Source of the DNA: Streptomyces aureoverticillatus | Lineage (GTDB): Bacteria > Actinomycetota > Actinomycetes > Streptomycetales > Streptomycetaceae | Reading direction: 5' to 3' | Assembly: GCF_014649395.1 (NCBI RefSeq) | Contig: NZ_BMSY01000019.1 | Location: 1-64,000 of the forward strand | Length of the DNA: 64,000 bases | Part shown: positions 36,192 through 43,924 of the stretch, piece after piece | Layout: each line of letters starts with the position of its first letter | How positions within the stretch are numbered: the stretch's first letter is position 1 | The notes under the pieces: generated by a model | What the model was told of the DNA's origin: nothing | The model's database searches: none | Seen by the model: the letters and a program-made list of their open reading frames with translations, nothing else | Program-made: the position numbers and the translations under genes

Positions 36192-37289
36192 TCACACCGC
36201 CACCGGCACCCCGTCCAGGAGCCGCACGATGTCCCGGACGGCCGCCCGCCCCGCCCGGTTGGCTCCGATGGTGCTGGCCGACGGACCGTACCCGACCAGG
36301 TGCACACGCGGATCGGCGGCCGCCCGCGTACCGTCCATGCGGATCCCGCCGCCGGGCTCCCGCAGCCGCAGCGGGGCCAGATGCTCGATCGCCGCGCGGA
36401 ATCCGGTCGCCCACAGAATGACGTCGGCCTCGACGTGCCGCCCGTCGTCCCACTCGACGCCGTCCGGGGTGATCCGGTCGAACATCGGCAGCCGGTCCAG
36501 GACACCGTTGGCGCGCGCCTCGCGGACCGCGTCGTTGACCGGCAGTCCGGTGACCGAGACCACGCTCAGCGGCGGCAGCCCCTGCCGCACCCGCTCCTCG
36601 ACCATCGCGACGGCGGCCCGGCCACGGTCCTCGTCGAAGGGGCCTTCGGCGAAGACGGGCGGGCGCCGGGTGACCCACCAGGTCTCGGCGGCGTACGGCG
36701 CGATCTCCATCAGATGCTGGGTGCCGGAGGCGCCACCGCCCACGACGATCACGCGCTGGCCGCGAAAGGCCTCGGGGCCGGGGTAGATCGCGGTGTGCAG
36801 CTGCCGGCCACGGAAGGTCTCCTGCCCGGGGTAGCGCGGCCAGAAGGGCCGGTCCCAGGTGCCGGTGGCGTTGATCAGCGCCCGCGTCGACCAGTTCCCC
36901 GCGGACGTCTCGACGAGCAGCCGCCCGTCCTCGCCCTCGCTGACGCGGTGTACGTCGACGGGGCGCCGTACGCGCAGATCGAACCGCCGCTCGTACGCCT
37001 CGAAGTACGCGCCGATGACCTCCGACGACGGCCGCTCCGGGTCGGCGCCCGTGAGCTCCATGCCCGGCAGGGCGTGCATGCCGTGCACCTTGCCGTACGT
37101 CAGGGAGGGCCACCGGAACTGCCACGCGCCGCCCGGCCGCGGCGCGTGGTCCAGGACGACGAAGTCCCGTTCCGGCTCGAAGCCCCTGCGCCGCAGGTGG
37201 TAGGCGCTGGACAGGCCCGCCTGACCAGCGCCGATGACCACCACGTCCACGTCGGTGACGCCCGCGTCTCGTACCCCGATATCGTTCAC
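36192..37289 (-). CDS. Flavin-containing monooxygenase / NAD(P)-binding oxidoreductase
   Basis: A 365-residue flavoprotein with two Rossmann motifs: FAD site VVVIGAGQAGLSSAYHLRRR at the N-terminus and NADPH site VIVVGGGASGTQHL near residue 175. A further landmark is the ATGF motif (VILWATGFRAAIEHL) of flavin monooxygenases. GTG 37289 is chosen because the FAD motif begins about 17 residues later; the open frame continues upstream only as shadow of ssuD. It lies 62 bases behind ssuD at the end of the sulfonate operon, which suggests oxidation of an organosulfur compound. It is a two-component-independent enzyme by family, not the missing flavin reductase SsuE. Confidence 0.87.
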   Translation of the reverse strand: MNDIGVRDAGVTDVDVVVIGAGQAGLSSAYHLRRRGFEPERDFVVLDHAPRPGGAWQFRWPSLTYGKVHGMHALPGMELTGADPERPSSEVIGAYFEAYERRFDLRVRRPVDVHRVSEGEDGRLLVETSAGNWSTRALINATGTWDRPFWPRYPGQETFRGRQLHTAIYPGPEAFRGQRVIVVGGGASGTQHLMEIAPYAAETWWVTRRPPVFAEGPFDEDRGRAAVAMVEERVRQGLPPLSVVSVTGLPVNDAVREARANGVLDRLPMFDRITPDGVEWDDGRHVEADVILWATGFRAAIEHLAPLRLREPGGGIRMDGTRAAADPRVHLVGYGPSASTIGANRAGRAAVRDIVRLLDGVPVAV

Positions 37290-37351
37290 GCTTCTACTAA
37301 CTACGACAGGAGCCGAGATCTTCCCCGTGCGGCCCGGGGCCCACGCCGCGC

Positions 37352-38560
37352 TCAGCGACCCCCGCCCACCAGCAGTGGCGCACCGCCCGGCGCCGACGCG
37401 GGCCGCCCGTTCGCCGCCGGGACCCCCGACAGCGGCGAGGCCGGGATGCGCGGAAGGAGGCCGCGCGCCGCGAGGTCCGGGATCACGCCCTCCCCGAACC
37501 AGTACGCCTCCTCCAGGTGCGGATAGCCCGACAGCACGAAGTGCTCGACGCCGAGCGCGTGGTACTCCTCGATCCGGTCGGCCACCTCCGCGTGGCTGCC
37601 CACCAGGGCCGTGCCCGCGCCGCCCCGGACCAGGCCGACGCCCGCCCACAGGTTCGGCGCGATCACCAGGTCGTCCCGGGAGCCGCCGTGCAGCGCGAGC
37701 ATCCGCTGCTGGCCCACCGACTCGCTGCGGCCGAGCGCCTCCTGCGCGGCGGCGATGGTGTCCGCGTCGAGGTCGTCGAGCAGCCGGGCGGCCGTCGCCC
37801 AGGCCTCGGCGGAGGAGTCGCGGGAGATGGTGTGCAGCCGGACGCCGAAACGCACCGTGCGGCCCTCCGCCTCGGCGAGCCCGCGGATCCAGTCGATCTT
37901 CTGCTTCACCTGCTCGGGCGGCTCGCCCCAGGTCAGGTACACATCCGTGTGCCGCGCCGCCACGGGGCCCGCGGCCGCCGACGAACCGCCGAAGAAGATC
38001 TCCGGCAGCGGGTCCGGCGGCAGCGCGGTCAGACCGCCCTCGACCTGGTAGTGCTCGCCGTCGAAGTCGTACGGCTCGCCGCGCCACACCCCTCGTACCA
38101 CCGAGAGGAACTCGTCGGTCCGGGCATAGCGCCGGTCGTGGTCCAAGTGGTCGCCGAACCGCCGCTGTTCGGTGGAGTCGCCGCCCGTCACGACGTTGAG
38201 CAGCAGCCGCCCGCGGGTGATGCGCTGATACGTCGCCGCCATCTGCGCCGCGAGCACCGGCGAGACCACCCCGGGCCGGAACGCCACCAGGAACTTGAGG
38301 CGTTGGGTGTGCTGGGCGAGCGCCACGGTGGTGAGCCAGGCGTCCTCGCACCATGTGCCGGTCGGAGTGAGGACCGCCTCGAAGCCCACCTGTTCGGCGG
38401 CCTTGGCGATCTGCGCCAGATACTCGATGTCGGGGGCACGCACGCCGCTCACCGGTGTGACGCGGGAGCGTTTGATGCCGCCGTCGGTGTAGGCGTGCCG
38501 GTCCACGAGGGTGCGGCCGTCGCCGCCCGTCGGCAGGAACCAATGGAGGTGCACGGTCAT
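37352..38560 (-). CDS. ssuD: FMNH2-dependent alkanesulfonate monooxygenase SsuD
   Basis: A 402-residue LLM-class luciferase-fold enzyme that oxidises alkanesulfonates to aldehyde and sulfite using reduced FMN. Family landmarks: HLHWFLPTGGDGR, AKAAEQVGFEAVLTPTGTWC, TQRLKFLVAFRPGVVSPVLA, TRGRLLLNVVTGGDS, EIFFGGSSAAAGPVAARH and HTISRDSSAEAW. The C-terminal twenty residues are an extra Pro/Gly tail. ATG 38560 lies two bases after the ssuA stop, so the two are coupled. No flavin reductase gene is adjacent; reduced FMN must come from elsewhere. Confidence 0.95.
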   Translation of the reverse strand: MTVHLHWFLPTGGDGRTLVDRHAYTDGGIKRSRVTPVSGVRAPDIEYLAQIAKAAEQVGFEAVLTPTGTWCEDAWLTTVALAQHTQRLKFLVAFRPGVVSPVLAAQMAATYQRITRGRLLLNVVTGGDSTEQRRFGDHLDHDRRYARTDEFLSVVRGVWRGEPYDFDGEHYQVEGGLTALPPDPLPEIFFGGSSAAAGPVAARHTDVYLTWGEPPEQVKQKIDWIRGLAEAEGRTVRFGVRLHTISRDSSAEAWATAARLLDDLDADTIAAAQEALGRSESVGQQRMLALHGGSRDDLVIAPNLWAGVGLVRGGAGTALVGSHAEVADRIEEYHALGVEHFVLSGYPHLEEAYWFGEGVIPDLAARGLLPRIPASPLSGVPAANGRPASAPGGAPLLVGGGR

Positions 38561-38562
38561 GC

Positions 38563-39633
38563 TCAGGACTCCTTGTAGGTGCGGGGCGCGGTGGTGGAGG
38601 GCGGCAGCGAGCCGTTGAACCGGGTGTCGGTGAACTCGCCGAAGTCGACCCGGCGCGGGATGAGCTTCAGCCGGGCGAAGGTGTCGACGATCTCCTGCTC
38701 GGAGTCGACGGCGTGCCGGTCGACGGCGACCGGGACACGGGTGCCGTTGGTGCGCTTCACGGCGTCGAGCGCCACCTCGTACGGCAGGCCGGTGTCCTTC
38801 GCCCAGACCTTCGCCCACGCCTCGGGGTGCTTGAAGACCCAGTCCTGGGCCTTGCGCAGCCGCCGCAGGTAGTCGTCGATCGCCGCGGCCTTCTTCTTGT
38901 CCTTCAGTGCGCCGGGCGCGGCCACCTGGAAGCTGAGCCCGTTCACGACCCCCTCGCCGTCGGTGAGGACACGGCCCTTGCCGCCGCGCAGCACCTGCGA
39001 GGTGTACGGGTCCCACACCGCCCACGCGTCGACCTTGCCGCCGGTGAACGCCGCGAGCGCGTCGGCGGGCTGGAGGTACTTGACGTCGACGTCCTTGAGC
39101 GTGAGGCCCGCCTTCTTGAGGGAGGCGATCAGTTGGTAGTGCGCGGACGAGCCCTGCGCCACGGCGACGGACTTGCCCTTCAGGTCGGCCGTCGTGCGGT
39201 ACGCCGAGTCCTTCGGCACGACGATCGCCTCGCCGTGCGCGGTGCCGTGCGTCGCCGCCACCACGGCGATCTTCGAGCCCGCGCCCGCGGCGAACACCGG
39301 CGGCGTGTTGCCGACCGCGCCGATGTCGACGGCCTTGGCGTTCACGGCCTCCAGGAGCGGCGGCCCGGATGTGAAGGTCGACCACTTGATCTTGTACGTC
39401 AGGTCGTCGAGCTCCCCGGCGGCGCGCAGCACCGCTTCCGAACCGCCCTTCTGATCGCCGACGTTGAGGGTCAGTGACCCCTTGCCGTCGGTGTGGCCGC
39501 CGCCGAGGCCGCCGCTTGAGGTGTCGGCCGAGGAGGACCCGGCGCAGGCGGCGAGCGTGAGGGAGAGAGGGAGGAGCAGGAGCAGGGGGAGGTGCGGGCG
39601 TCGGTGACGGCGACGGTGGGCTGTGCGTGGCAT
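38563..39633 (-). CDS. ssuA: Sulfonate ABC transporter substrate-binding lipoprotein SsuA
   Basis: A 356-residue periplasm-facing lipoprotein. The signal peptide is basic then Leu-rich and ends in the lipobox LAACAGSSS (Cys near residue 30). The mature domain has the NMT1/SsuA pattern: KWSTFTSGPPLLEAVNAKAV, DIGAVGNTPPVFAAGAGS, DLKGKSVAVAQGSSAHYQL and VDAWAVWDPYTSQVL. The GNTPP loop and the WDPY block are typical for aliphatic sulfonate binding. It is third in the ssuCBAD order. Confidence 0.94.
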   Translation of the reverse strand: MPRTAHRRRHRRPHLPLLLLLPLSLTLAACAGSSSADTSSGGLGGGHTDGKGSLTLNVGDQKGGSEAVLRAAGELDDLTYKIKWSTFTSGPPLLEAVNAKAVDIGAVGNTPPVFAAGAGSKIAVVAATHGTAHGEAIVVPKDSAYRTTADLKGKSVAVAQGSSAHYQLIASLKKAGLTLKDVDVKYLQPADALAAFTGGKVDAWAVWDPYTSQVLRGGKGRVLTDGEGVVNGLSFQVAAPGALKDKKKAAAIDDYLRRLRKAQDWVFKHPEAWAKVWAKDTGLPYEVALDAVKRTNGTRVPVAVDRHAVDSEQEIVDTFARLKLIPRRVDFGEFTDTRFNGSLPPSTTAPRTYKES

Positions 39634-39687
39634 CGGCGGAGGTCCGTTCTTTGGGGGAGGGGTTGGGGCGGAGTGAGGGGGGAGGGC

Positions 39688-40542
39688 TCAGGCGGCTTTG
39701 GGCGGCGGGGTGGACGGGGCGGGCGGGGCCTCGACGCCCAGGCGTTCGAGCAGCCCGGTGCGCAGCGCGGCGAACCGGGGGTCGGCGATGTCGCGCGGCC
39801 GCGGCAGATCGATCCGCTGTTCGTGGGCGATGACGCCGTCCTCCATGACGAGGACACGGTCGGCGAGCAGCACCGCCTCCTCCACGTCATGGGTGACGAG
39901 CAGGACGGCGCAGCCACGCCGCTGCCACAACTCGTCCACCAGACGCTGCGCCTTGACGCGGGTCAGCGCGTCCAGCGCGCCGAACGGCTCGTCCAGGAGC
40001 AGCAGGTCCGGCTCGCGCACCAGCGCGCGGGCCAGCGAGGCGCGCTGGGCCTCTCCACCGGACAGCGTCTTGGGCCAAGCCTGCGCCCGGTGGCCGAGGC
40101 CCACCTCCTCCAACGCGTGCTCGGCCACGCCTCGTTCGGGCTTGCCGGGCAGGCCCAGAAGGACGTTGCGCCACACCCGTTTCCAGGGCATGAGACGCGG
40201 CGCCTGGAACGCGACGGCCTTGCGGCGCGGCACCAGCGCGGTGCCCTCGATGTCGCGGTCGAGGCCGGCGAGGATCCGCAGGAGCGTGGACTTCCCGCAG
40301 CCGCTGCGCCCCAGCAGGGCCACGAACTCCCCGGCCCGTACGTCGAGGTGGAGCCGGTCGATGACGGGGCGGCCGTCGAAGGCGCGGGTGAGGCCCGCGA
40401 CGCGTACGACAGTGGGGTCCGAGGTGCCCGGTGGTGCCGCTGGGGGCGCGGGCGTGGTGTCCGCGGAGCCGCGGGTGTCCTGGGAAGCCGTGTCGCCCCG
40501 GTGGGGGGTGCCGGTCACCGGCCGGTGAACGTCGGTCGCCAT
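39688..40542 (-). CDS. ssuB: Sulfonate ABC transporter ATP-binding protein SsuB
   Basis: A 284-residue ATPase with Walker A LLGRSGCGKSTLLR, Q-loop FQAPRLMPWKRVWRN, signature LSGGEAQRASLARALV, Walker B LLLLDEPFGALD and His switch LLVTHDVEEAV. The N-terminal 45 residues are a Pro/Thr/Ala-rich extension not found in the E. coli protein. ATG 40542 is used, overlapping ssuC by 28 bases; GTG 40518, which overlaps the ssuC stop as GTGA, is an equally good start. It belongs to the sulfonate importer. Confidence 0.93.
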   Translation of the reverse strand: MATDVHRPVTGTPHRGDTASQDTRGSADTTPAPPAAPPGTSDPTVVRVAGLTRAFDGRPVIDRLHLDVRAGEFVALLGRSGCGKSTLLRILAGLDRDIEGTALVPRRKAVAFQAPRLMPWKRVWRNVLLGLPGKPERGVAEHALEEVGLGHRAQAWPKTLSGGEAQRASLARALVREPDLLLLDEPFGALDALTRVKAQRLVDELWQRRGCAVLLVTHDVEEAVLLADRVLVMEDGVIAHEQRIDLPRPRDIADPRFAALRTGLLERLGVEAPPAPSTPPPKAA

Positions 40543-41414
40543 TGCAGCAACAGCCTTTCGAGAGTGCGGACCACGAAGTCGGCGAGCAGGCCGAGGAAGG
40601 CGTAGACGATCAGGCAGACGACGATCACGTCGGTCCGCAGGAAGTCGCGCGCCTGGACCATCAGGAAGCCGATGCCGGCGTCGGCGTTGATCTGCTCGGC
40701 GAAGACCAGGGCGAGCCAGGCGATGCCGAGGGAGTAGCGGAGGCCGGTCATCGCGCCGGGCAGCGCGCCCGGCAGGATCACGTGCCGCACCAGCCCCCAC
40801 CGCGAGAGCCCGAGGGACTCCCCGGCCTCGATGAGCTGGGAGTCGACGCCGCGGATACCCGCGTACACGTTCAGATACAGCGGGAACGAGACGCCGAGCG
40901 TGATGATGGCGACCTTGGGCGCCTCGCCGATGCCGAACCAGATGATGAACAGCGGGATCAGCCCCACGAACGGCACCGTCCGCAGCATCTGCACGCTGGC
41001 GTCGACCAGGTCCTCGCCGATCCGGAAGAGACCGGAGACGAGCGCGAGCCCCGTGCCCACGAGCGTGCCGAGCAGCAGCCCGATCGCGACGCGCTGCAAG
41101 GACACGCCCATGGCCGAGGTCAGCGAACCGTCCTCGATCAGATTCCCCGCGACGCGGGCGATGGTTTCCGGTGAGGCGAGCACATCACTGGTCAACACCC
41201 CGGTGGTGCTGAGGAGTTGCCAGAGCCCGAGCAGCAGTAGAGGGCCGGTGGTGCGGCGGAGCCAGCGGGGGACCCGGGCGCGGCGGGAGGAGGTGGGGAC
41301 GAGGGCGACGAGTTCGGGCCGGGCGCCCGGCCCGGGTCCGGGGGAGGGGGCCCGATCACTCTCCTTTCCTGATATGTCGGGTGCTGGTTGCGGCGGGGCA
41401 TGACTGATGCTCAT
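40515..41414 (-). CDS. ssuC: Sulfonate ABC transporter permease SsuC
   Basis: A 299-residue membrane permease. After a Pro/Gly-rich N-terminus come helices GPLLLLGLWQLLSTTG, SLQRVAIGLLLGTLVGTGLA, FVGLIPLFIIWFGIGE and FLGLLADFVVRTLE; the EAA loop is SLGLSRWGLVRHVILPGALP. ATG 41414 is preceded by TGGAG. It is the first large gene of the operon and sits about 186 bases behind the leader peptide stop. Hairpins in that gap, for example CTGCGGC-GAAG-GCCGCAG at 41541-41558, could be part of an attenuator. Confidence 0.94.
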   Translation of the reverse strand: MSISHAPPQPAPDISGKESDRAPSPGPGPGARPELVALVPTSSRRARVPRWLRRTTGPLLLLGLWQLLSTTGVLTSDVLASPETIARVAGNLIEDGSLTSAMGVSLQRVAIGLLLGTLVGTGLALVSGLFRIGEDLVDASVQMLRTVPFVGLIPLFIIWFGIGEAPKVAIITLGVSFPLYLNVYAGIRGVDSQLIEAGESLGLSRWGLVRHVILPGALPGAMTGLRYSLGIAWLALVFAEQINADAGIGFLMVQARDFLRTDVIVVCLIVYAFLGLLADFVVRTLERLLLQWRPTFTGR

Positions 41415-41600
41415 GGCGCTCCAGGGCGGGCGGAGTCGGGCGCAGGGGAGGGTTACGCCTTACGGCCGCGTGAGCACCGCGCGTCCGTCAGCGCGGGGCG
41501 GGCTCACGAGCGGCGGCCGAAGACGAGGCGAGCCGTGGCGCTGCGGCGAAGGCCGCAGGCGTGACGGCGGAAACCGGCGAGCGAAGGAGGAGAGAGGGCG

Positions 41601-41684
41601 TCAGCAGCCGCGACGACACGCGGAAGAGGCCACCCGCAGCAGGTCGATGTGACCGCGCGAAGTGAGCAGGGCTGAACGCAACAT
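41601..41684 (-). CDS. Putative leader peptide of the sulfonate operon (27 aa, Cys-ending)
   Basis: A 27-codon frame starting at ATG 41684: MLRSALLTSRGHIDLLR, a short VASS segment, then ACRRGC and TGA. The LTSRGHIDLLRV block is the hallmark of short leader peptides found before sulfur-uptake operons in Streptomyces; cysteine codons at the end (positions 23 and 27) suggest that ribosome stalling under cysteine limitation tunes expression of ssuCBAD. The promoter -10 ends about nine bases before the ATG, so the mRNA is probably leaderless. It is too short for usual gene finders. Confidence 0.82.
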   Translation of the reverse strand: MLRSALLTSRGHIDLLRVASSACRRGC

Positions 41685-41692
41685 GCGGCAGA

Positions 41693-41721
41693 ACGTAGCG
41701 ATCTCGTCGGCGCACGGTCAA
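41693..41721 (-). promoter_or_regulatory. Promoter of the ssu leader peptide and operon
   Basis: Read on the minus strand, TTGACC (41721-41716), 17 bases, then CTACGT (41698-41693) form a good vegetative promoter. Transcription should begin near 41686, only a couple of bases before the leader peptide ATG. Confidence 0.72.
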
Positions 41722-41830
41722 TGACGTCTCGCGGAATGGACGTCCCGTATCACCCGATGGACGCGCCCTCTGCCTGCGGCGCGGTGCGGGCGCCGCTCCG
41801 GTGGGGCCGGACTGGTGCAGGATGGGAGAC

Positions 41831-42253
41831 ATGTCCGACGCATTCACCACCCGCATCCTGAACGTCACGACCGGCTCGGCGGAGACGGTCGTCGACCTCA
41901 CCCACGAGTGCGAGAGCTTCCTGCGCGAGGCGGCCCGCGGTCGCGACGGCCTCCTGAACATCTTCGTCCCGCACGCCACGGCGGGCGTCGCCGTCCTGGA
42001 GACCGGCGCGGGCAGCGACAGCGACCTCCTCGCCGCCCTGCACACCCTGCTGCCCGCCGACGACCGCTGGCAGCACCGCCACGGCAGCCCCGGCCACGGC
42101 CGCGACCACGTCCTGCCGGCCTTCATCGCCCCGCACGCCACGCTGCCGGTGATCGGCGGCAGCCTGGAACTCGGGACGTGGCAGTCGGTGTGCGTGGTCG
42201 ACACCAATGTCGACAATCCCGACCGTCAGGTGCGGTTGAGCTTCCTGGGCTGA
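41831..42253 (+). CDS. YjbQ / UPF0047 family protein
   Basis: A 140-residue small cytoplasmic protein of the YjbQ family, sometimes annotated as secondary thiamine-phosphate synthase. Conserved blocks: NIFVPHATAGVAVLETG (metal-binding His), HRHGSPGHGRDHVLPAFIAP and GGSLELGTWQSVCVVD, ending RQVRLSFLG. All three His-rich segments are present. ATG 41831 has GGGAGA very close by. It is a single gene between the ssu promoter and the secreted-protein locus and seems unrelated to either. Confidence 0.92.
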   Translation: MSDAFTTRILNVTTGSAETVVDLTHECESFLREAARGRDGLLNIFVPHATAGVAVLETGAGSDSDLLAALHTLLPADDRWQHRHGSPGHGRDHVLPAFIAPHATLPVIGGSLELGTWQSVCVVDTNVDNPDRQVRLSFLG

Positions 42254-42281
42254 CCGGGAAACGGCTTCCGGGGAGGACTGG

Positions 42282-42623
42282 TCAGCGGAACTCGATCGTC
42301 GGGGAGAAGGCGGCGCACTTCGGTGCGTACTGGCAGCTGACCGACGAGCGCACGGGGGCGTCCGCGGAGGGCCGCCGCCAGTCGCCATACACGGTGGCGA
42401 GGCCCGCGATCCCGCCGCTCTGGGCCACCACCCGGAACTCGAAGTCCCCGGCTCCGGCCGGGCATTCGGCGTAGGCGCTGGTGCTGCCGGCCAGGCCGGC
42501 TGTGCAGTCGGCGGGAGCAGCCGCGGCCGCCGGCGGCGCGAGCGCGCCCCCGAAGGCCATCAGCAGGGCCAGTGCTCCCGTCGGCACACCGGCTCGCAGA
42601 GCTCGGCGCAGGGTCCGTCGCAT
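42282..42623 (-). CDS. Small secreted protein of unknown function
   Basis: A 113-residue protein with a Sec signal peptide (MRRTLRRALRAGV, then a Leu/Ala-rich core and APPAAAAAP, cleavage near residue 36). The mature part of about 77 residues has four Cys (DCTAGL, YAECPAGAG, SVSCQYAPKCAAF), which could form two disulfides. I recognise no family. ATG 42623 follows GGGGAG. A TGAAGCGCTTCGA box lies 41 bases upstream, the same motif found before the GH12 cellulase and near the GH42 gene, so it may belong to the same sugar-responsive group. Confidence 0.7.
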   Translation of the reverse strand: MRRTLRRALRAGVPTGALALLMAFGGALAPPAAAAAPADCTAGLAGSTSAYAECPAGAGDFEFRVVAQSGGIAGLATVYGDWRRPSADAPVRSSVSCQYAPKCAAFSPTIEFR

Positions 42624-42945
42624 GGGGCTCCCCTTCGGACAGCGTCCGCCGGACATCAGTTGGTGAAGCGCTTCGACGCTGCCACCGCCTGAGATGTGGT
42701 GTCAATGCCCGGTGAGAGAGGAGGTTGCATTGTTGGCGGCCTCTTGTCTCGCCAGAGCTTCCTCATTACCTTGCATCACCAAGTGAAGCGCTTCGACGAT
42801 GATCCGAAGGAGCTGCTGCATGCCTCACCAGAGGAGCCGTCGTTTGACGCGCAGCCGATCGATCTCGTCGCCGGAGAGGACCACGTCCTCAGTCAGGGGG
42901 CGTGGCAGCACCCCCACAATTCCCCCCACCCATGGAAGGGACACC
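42624..42945. other. Divergent regulatory region with two TGAAGCGCTTCGA boxes
   Basis: The identical 13-mer TGAAGCGCTTCGA, built on the palindrome GAAGCGCTTC, lies at 42664-42676 and 42784-42796, between the small secreted protein gene (minus) and the GH12 gene (plus). The central CG is typical for LacI-family operators. GGAAGGGA before the GH12 ATG is its ribosome site. I see no further gene in this gap. Confidence 0.7.
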
Positions 42946-43662
42946 ATGGTAAGAAGCGCGATACGCAAGGTCAGCATGGCGGTGCTGGCGCCGGCGATGG
43001 CTCTCGGTGCCACCGTCGGCCTCGCCTCCGCCCCCGCTTCGGCAGCGGTCTGGAACTCCTGCGACCAATGGGGCAACACCAGCCTGAACGGCTACAAGCT
43101 CTACAACAACATCTGGGGCTCCGGCGCCGGCAGCCAGTGCACCTGGGCCAACTCCGGTACCAACTGGGGTGTCTGGGCCGACCACCCCAACACCGGCGGC
43201 ATCAAGTCCTACCCCAACTCGACGAAGGCGATCAACAAGACGATCGACTCCCTCGGCCGGCTCACCAGCAACTACAACGTCAGCGTCCCGTCGTCCGGCG
43301 CGTACAACACGTCGTACGACATCTGGGACAGCGACCACCAGTACGAGATCATGCTCTGGGTCAACCACAACGGACCCGTCGGCCCGATCGGCACCTGGCA
43401 GGCCAACGTCACGCTCGGCGGCCACAACTGGGACGTCTACAAGGGCACCAACGGGTCGAACCAGGTGTTCTCGTTCCTGCGGACCTCCGACTCCAACTCC
43501 GGCACCGTGGACATCAAGCCGGTCCTCACCTGGATCGCCCACACCAAGCGCTGGATGCCCGGCAACGAGGTCATCGGCGACGTGCAGTTCGGCTACGAGA
43601 TCACCTCGTCGTCCGGCGGTCTCAACTTCACCACCAACAACCTGACCGTCAGCGGCGGCTGA
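42946..43662 (+). CDS. Secreted endoglucanase/xyloglucanase, glycoside hydrolase family 12
   Basis: A 238-residue secreted enzyme. The signal peptide ends ASAPASAAV (about residue 34). The GH12 jelly-roll domain has CDQWGNTSLNGYKLYNN, GSQCTWANSGTNWGV, nucleophile Glu134 (YEIMLWVNHNG) and acid/base Glu218 (GDVQFGYEITSSSGG). There is no carbohydrate-binding module, unlike many Streptomyces GH12 enzymes, so it probably works on soluble or amorphous beta-glucan or xyloglucan. It starts at ATG 42946. Confidence 0.93.
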   Translation: MVRSAIRKVSMAVLAPAMALGATVGLASAPASAAVWNSCDQWGNTSLNGYKLYNNIWGSGAGSQCTWANSGTNWGVWADHPNTGGIKSYPNSTKAINKTIDSLGRLTSNYNVSVPSSGAYNTSYDIWDSDHQYEIMLWVNHNGPVGPIGTWQANVTLGGHNWDVYKGTNGSNQVFSFLRTSDSNSGTVDIKPVLTWIAHTKRWMPGNEVIGDVQFGYEITSSSGGLNFTTNNLTVSGG

Positions 43663-43672
43663 CCCGACACCA

Positions 43673-43724
43673 GGGCCGAGGCCGGTCCGCGTCCTGCCTC
43701 ATCAGGCGCGGTCGGCCTCGGCCC
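43673..43724. terminator. Terminator after the GH12 gene
   Basis: GGGCCGAGGCCG (43673-43684) pairs perfectly with CGGCCTCGGCCC (43713-43724), starting eleven bases behind the GH12 stop. Confidence 0.7.
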
Positions 43725-43847
43725 TCTCGGTGACCACGATGGGCGGCTCGTCGAGCCGTAGTGTCACGAGCTTCACGGGGAGGGAAAATCACCGGCACTG
43801 GACGATTTCAGCCCCTCGCCTCCTCGGCACTCGACTCCGGCGTCGTG

Positions 43848-43875
43848 GGCTGGTCCCGGTACGACGGGACCAGCC
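43848..43875. terminator. Terminator at the 3' end of the GH6 gene
   Basis: GGCTGGTCCCG-N6-CGGGACCAGCC is a perfect 11-bp stem 50 bases beyond the GH6 stop (minus strand). It separates the convergent GH12 and GH6 genes. Confidence 0.75.
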
Positions 43876-43924
43876 GATCCCGTCCGACGACCGGTGACAA
43901 GTTCTTCTTCGAGAAGCTGGAGGA

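Noticed and set aside
41415..41600. A metabolite riboswitch (for example SAM type) upstream of ssuC
   Set aside because: I could not assemble the conserved core of any known class; the leader peptide explains the region better. A covariance-model search would settle it.
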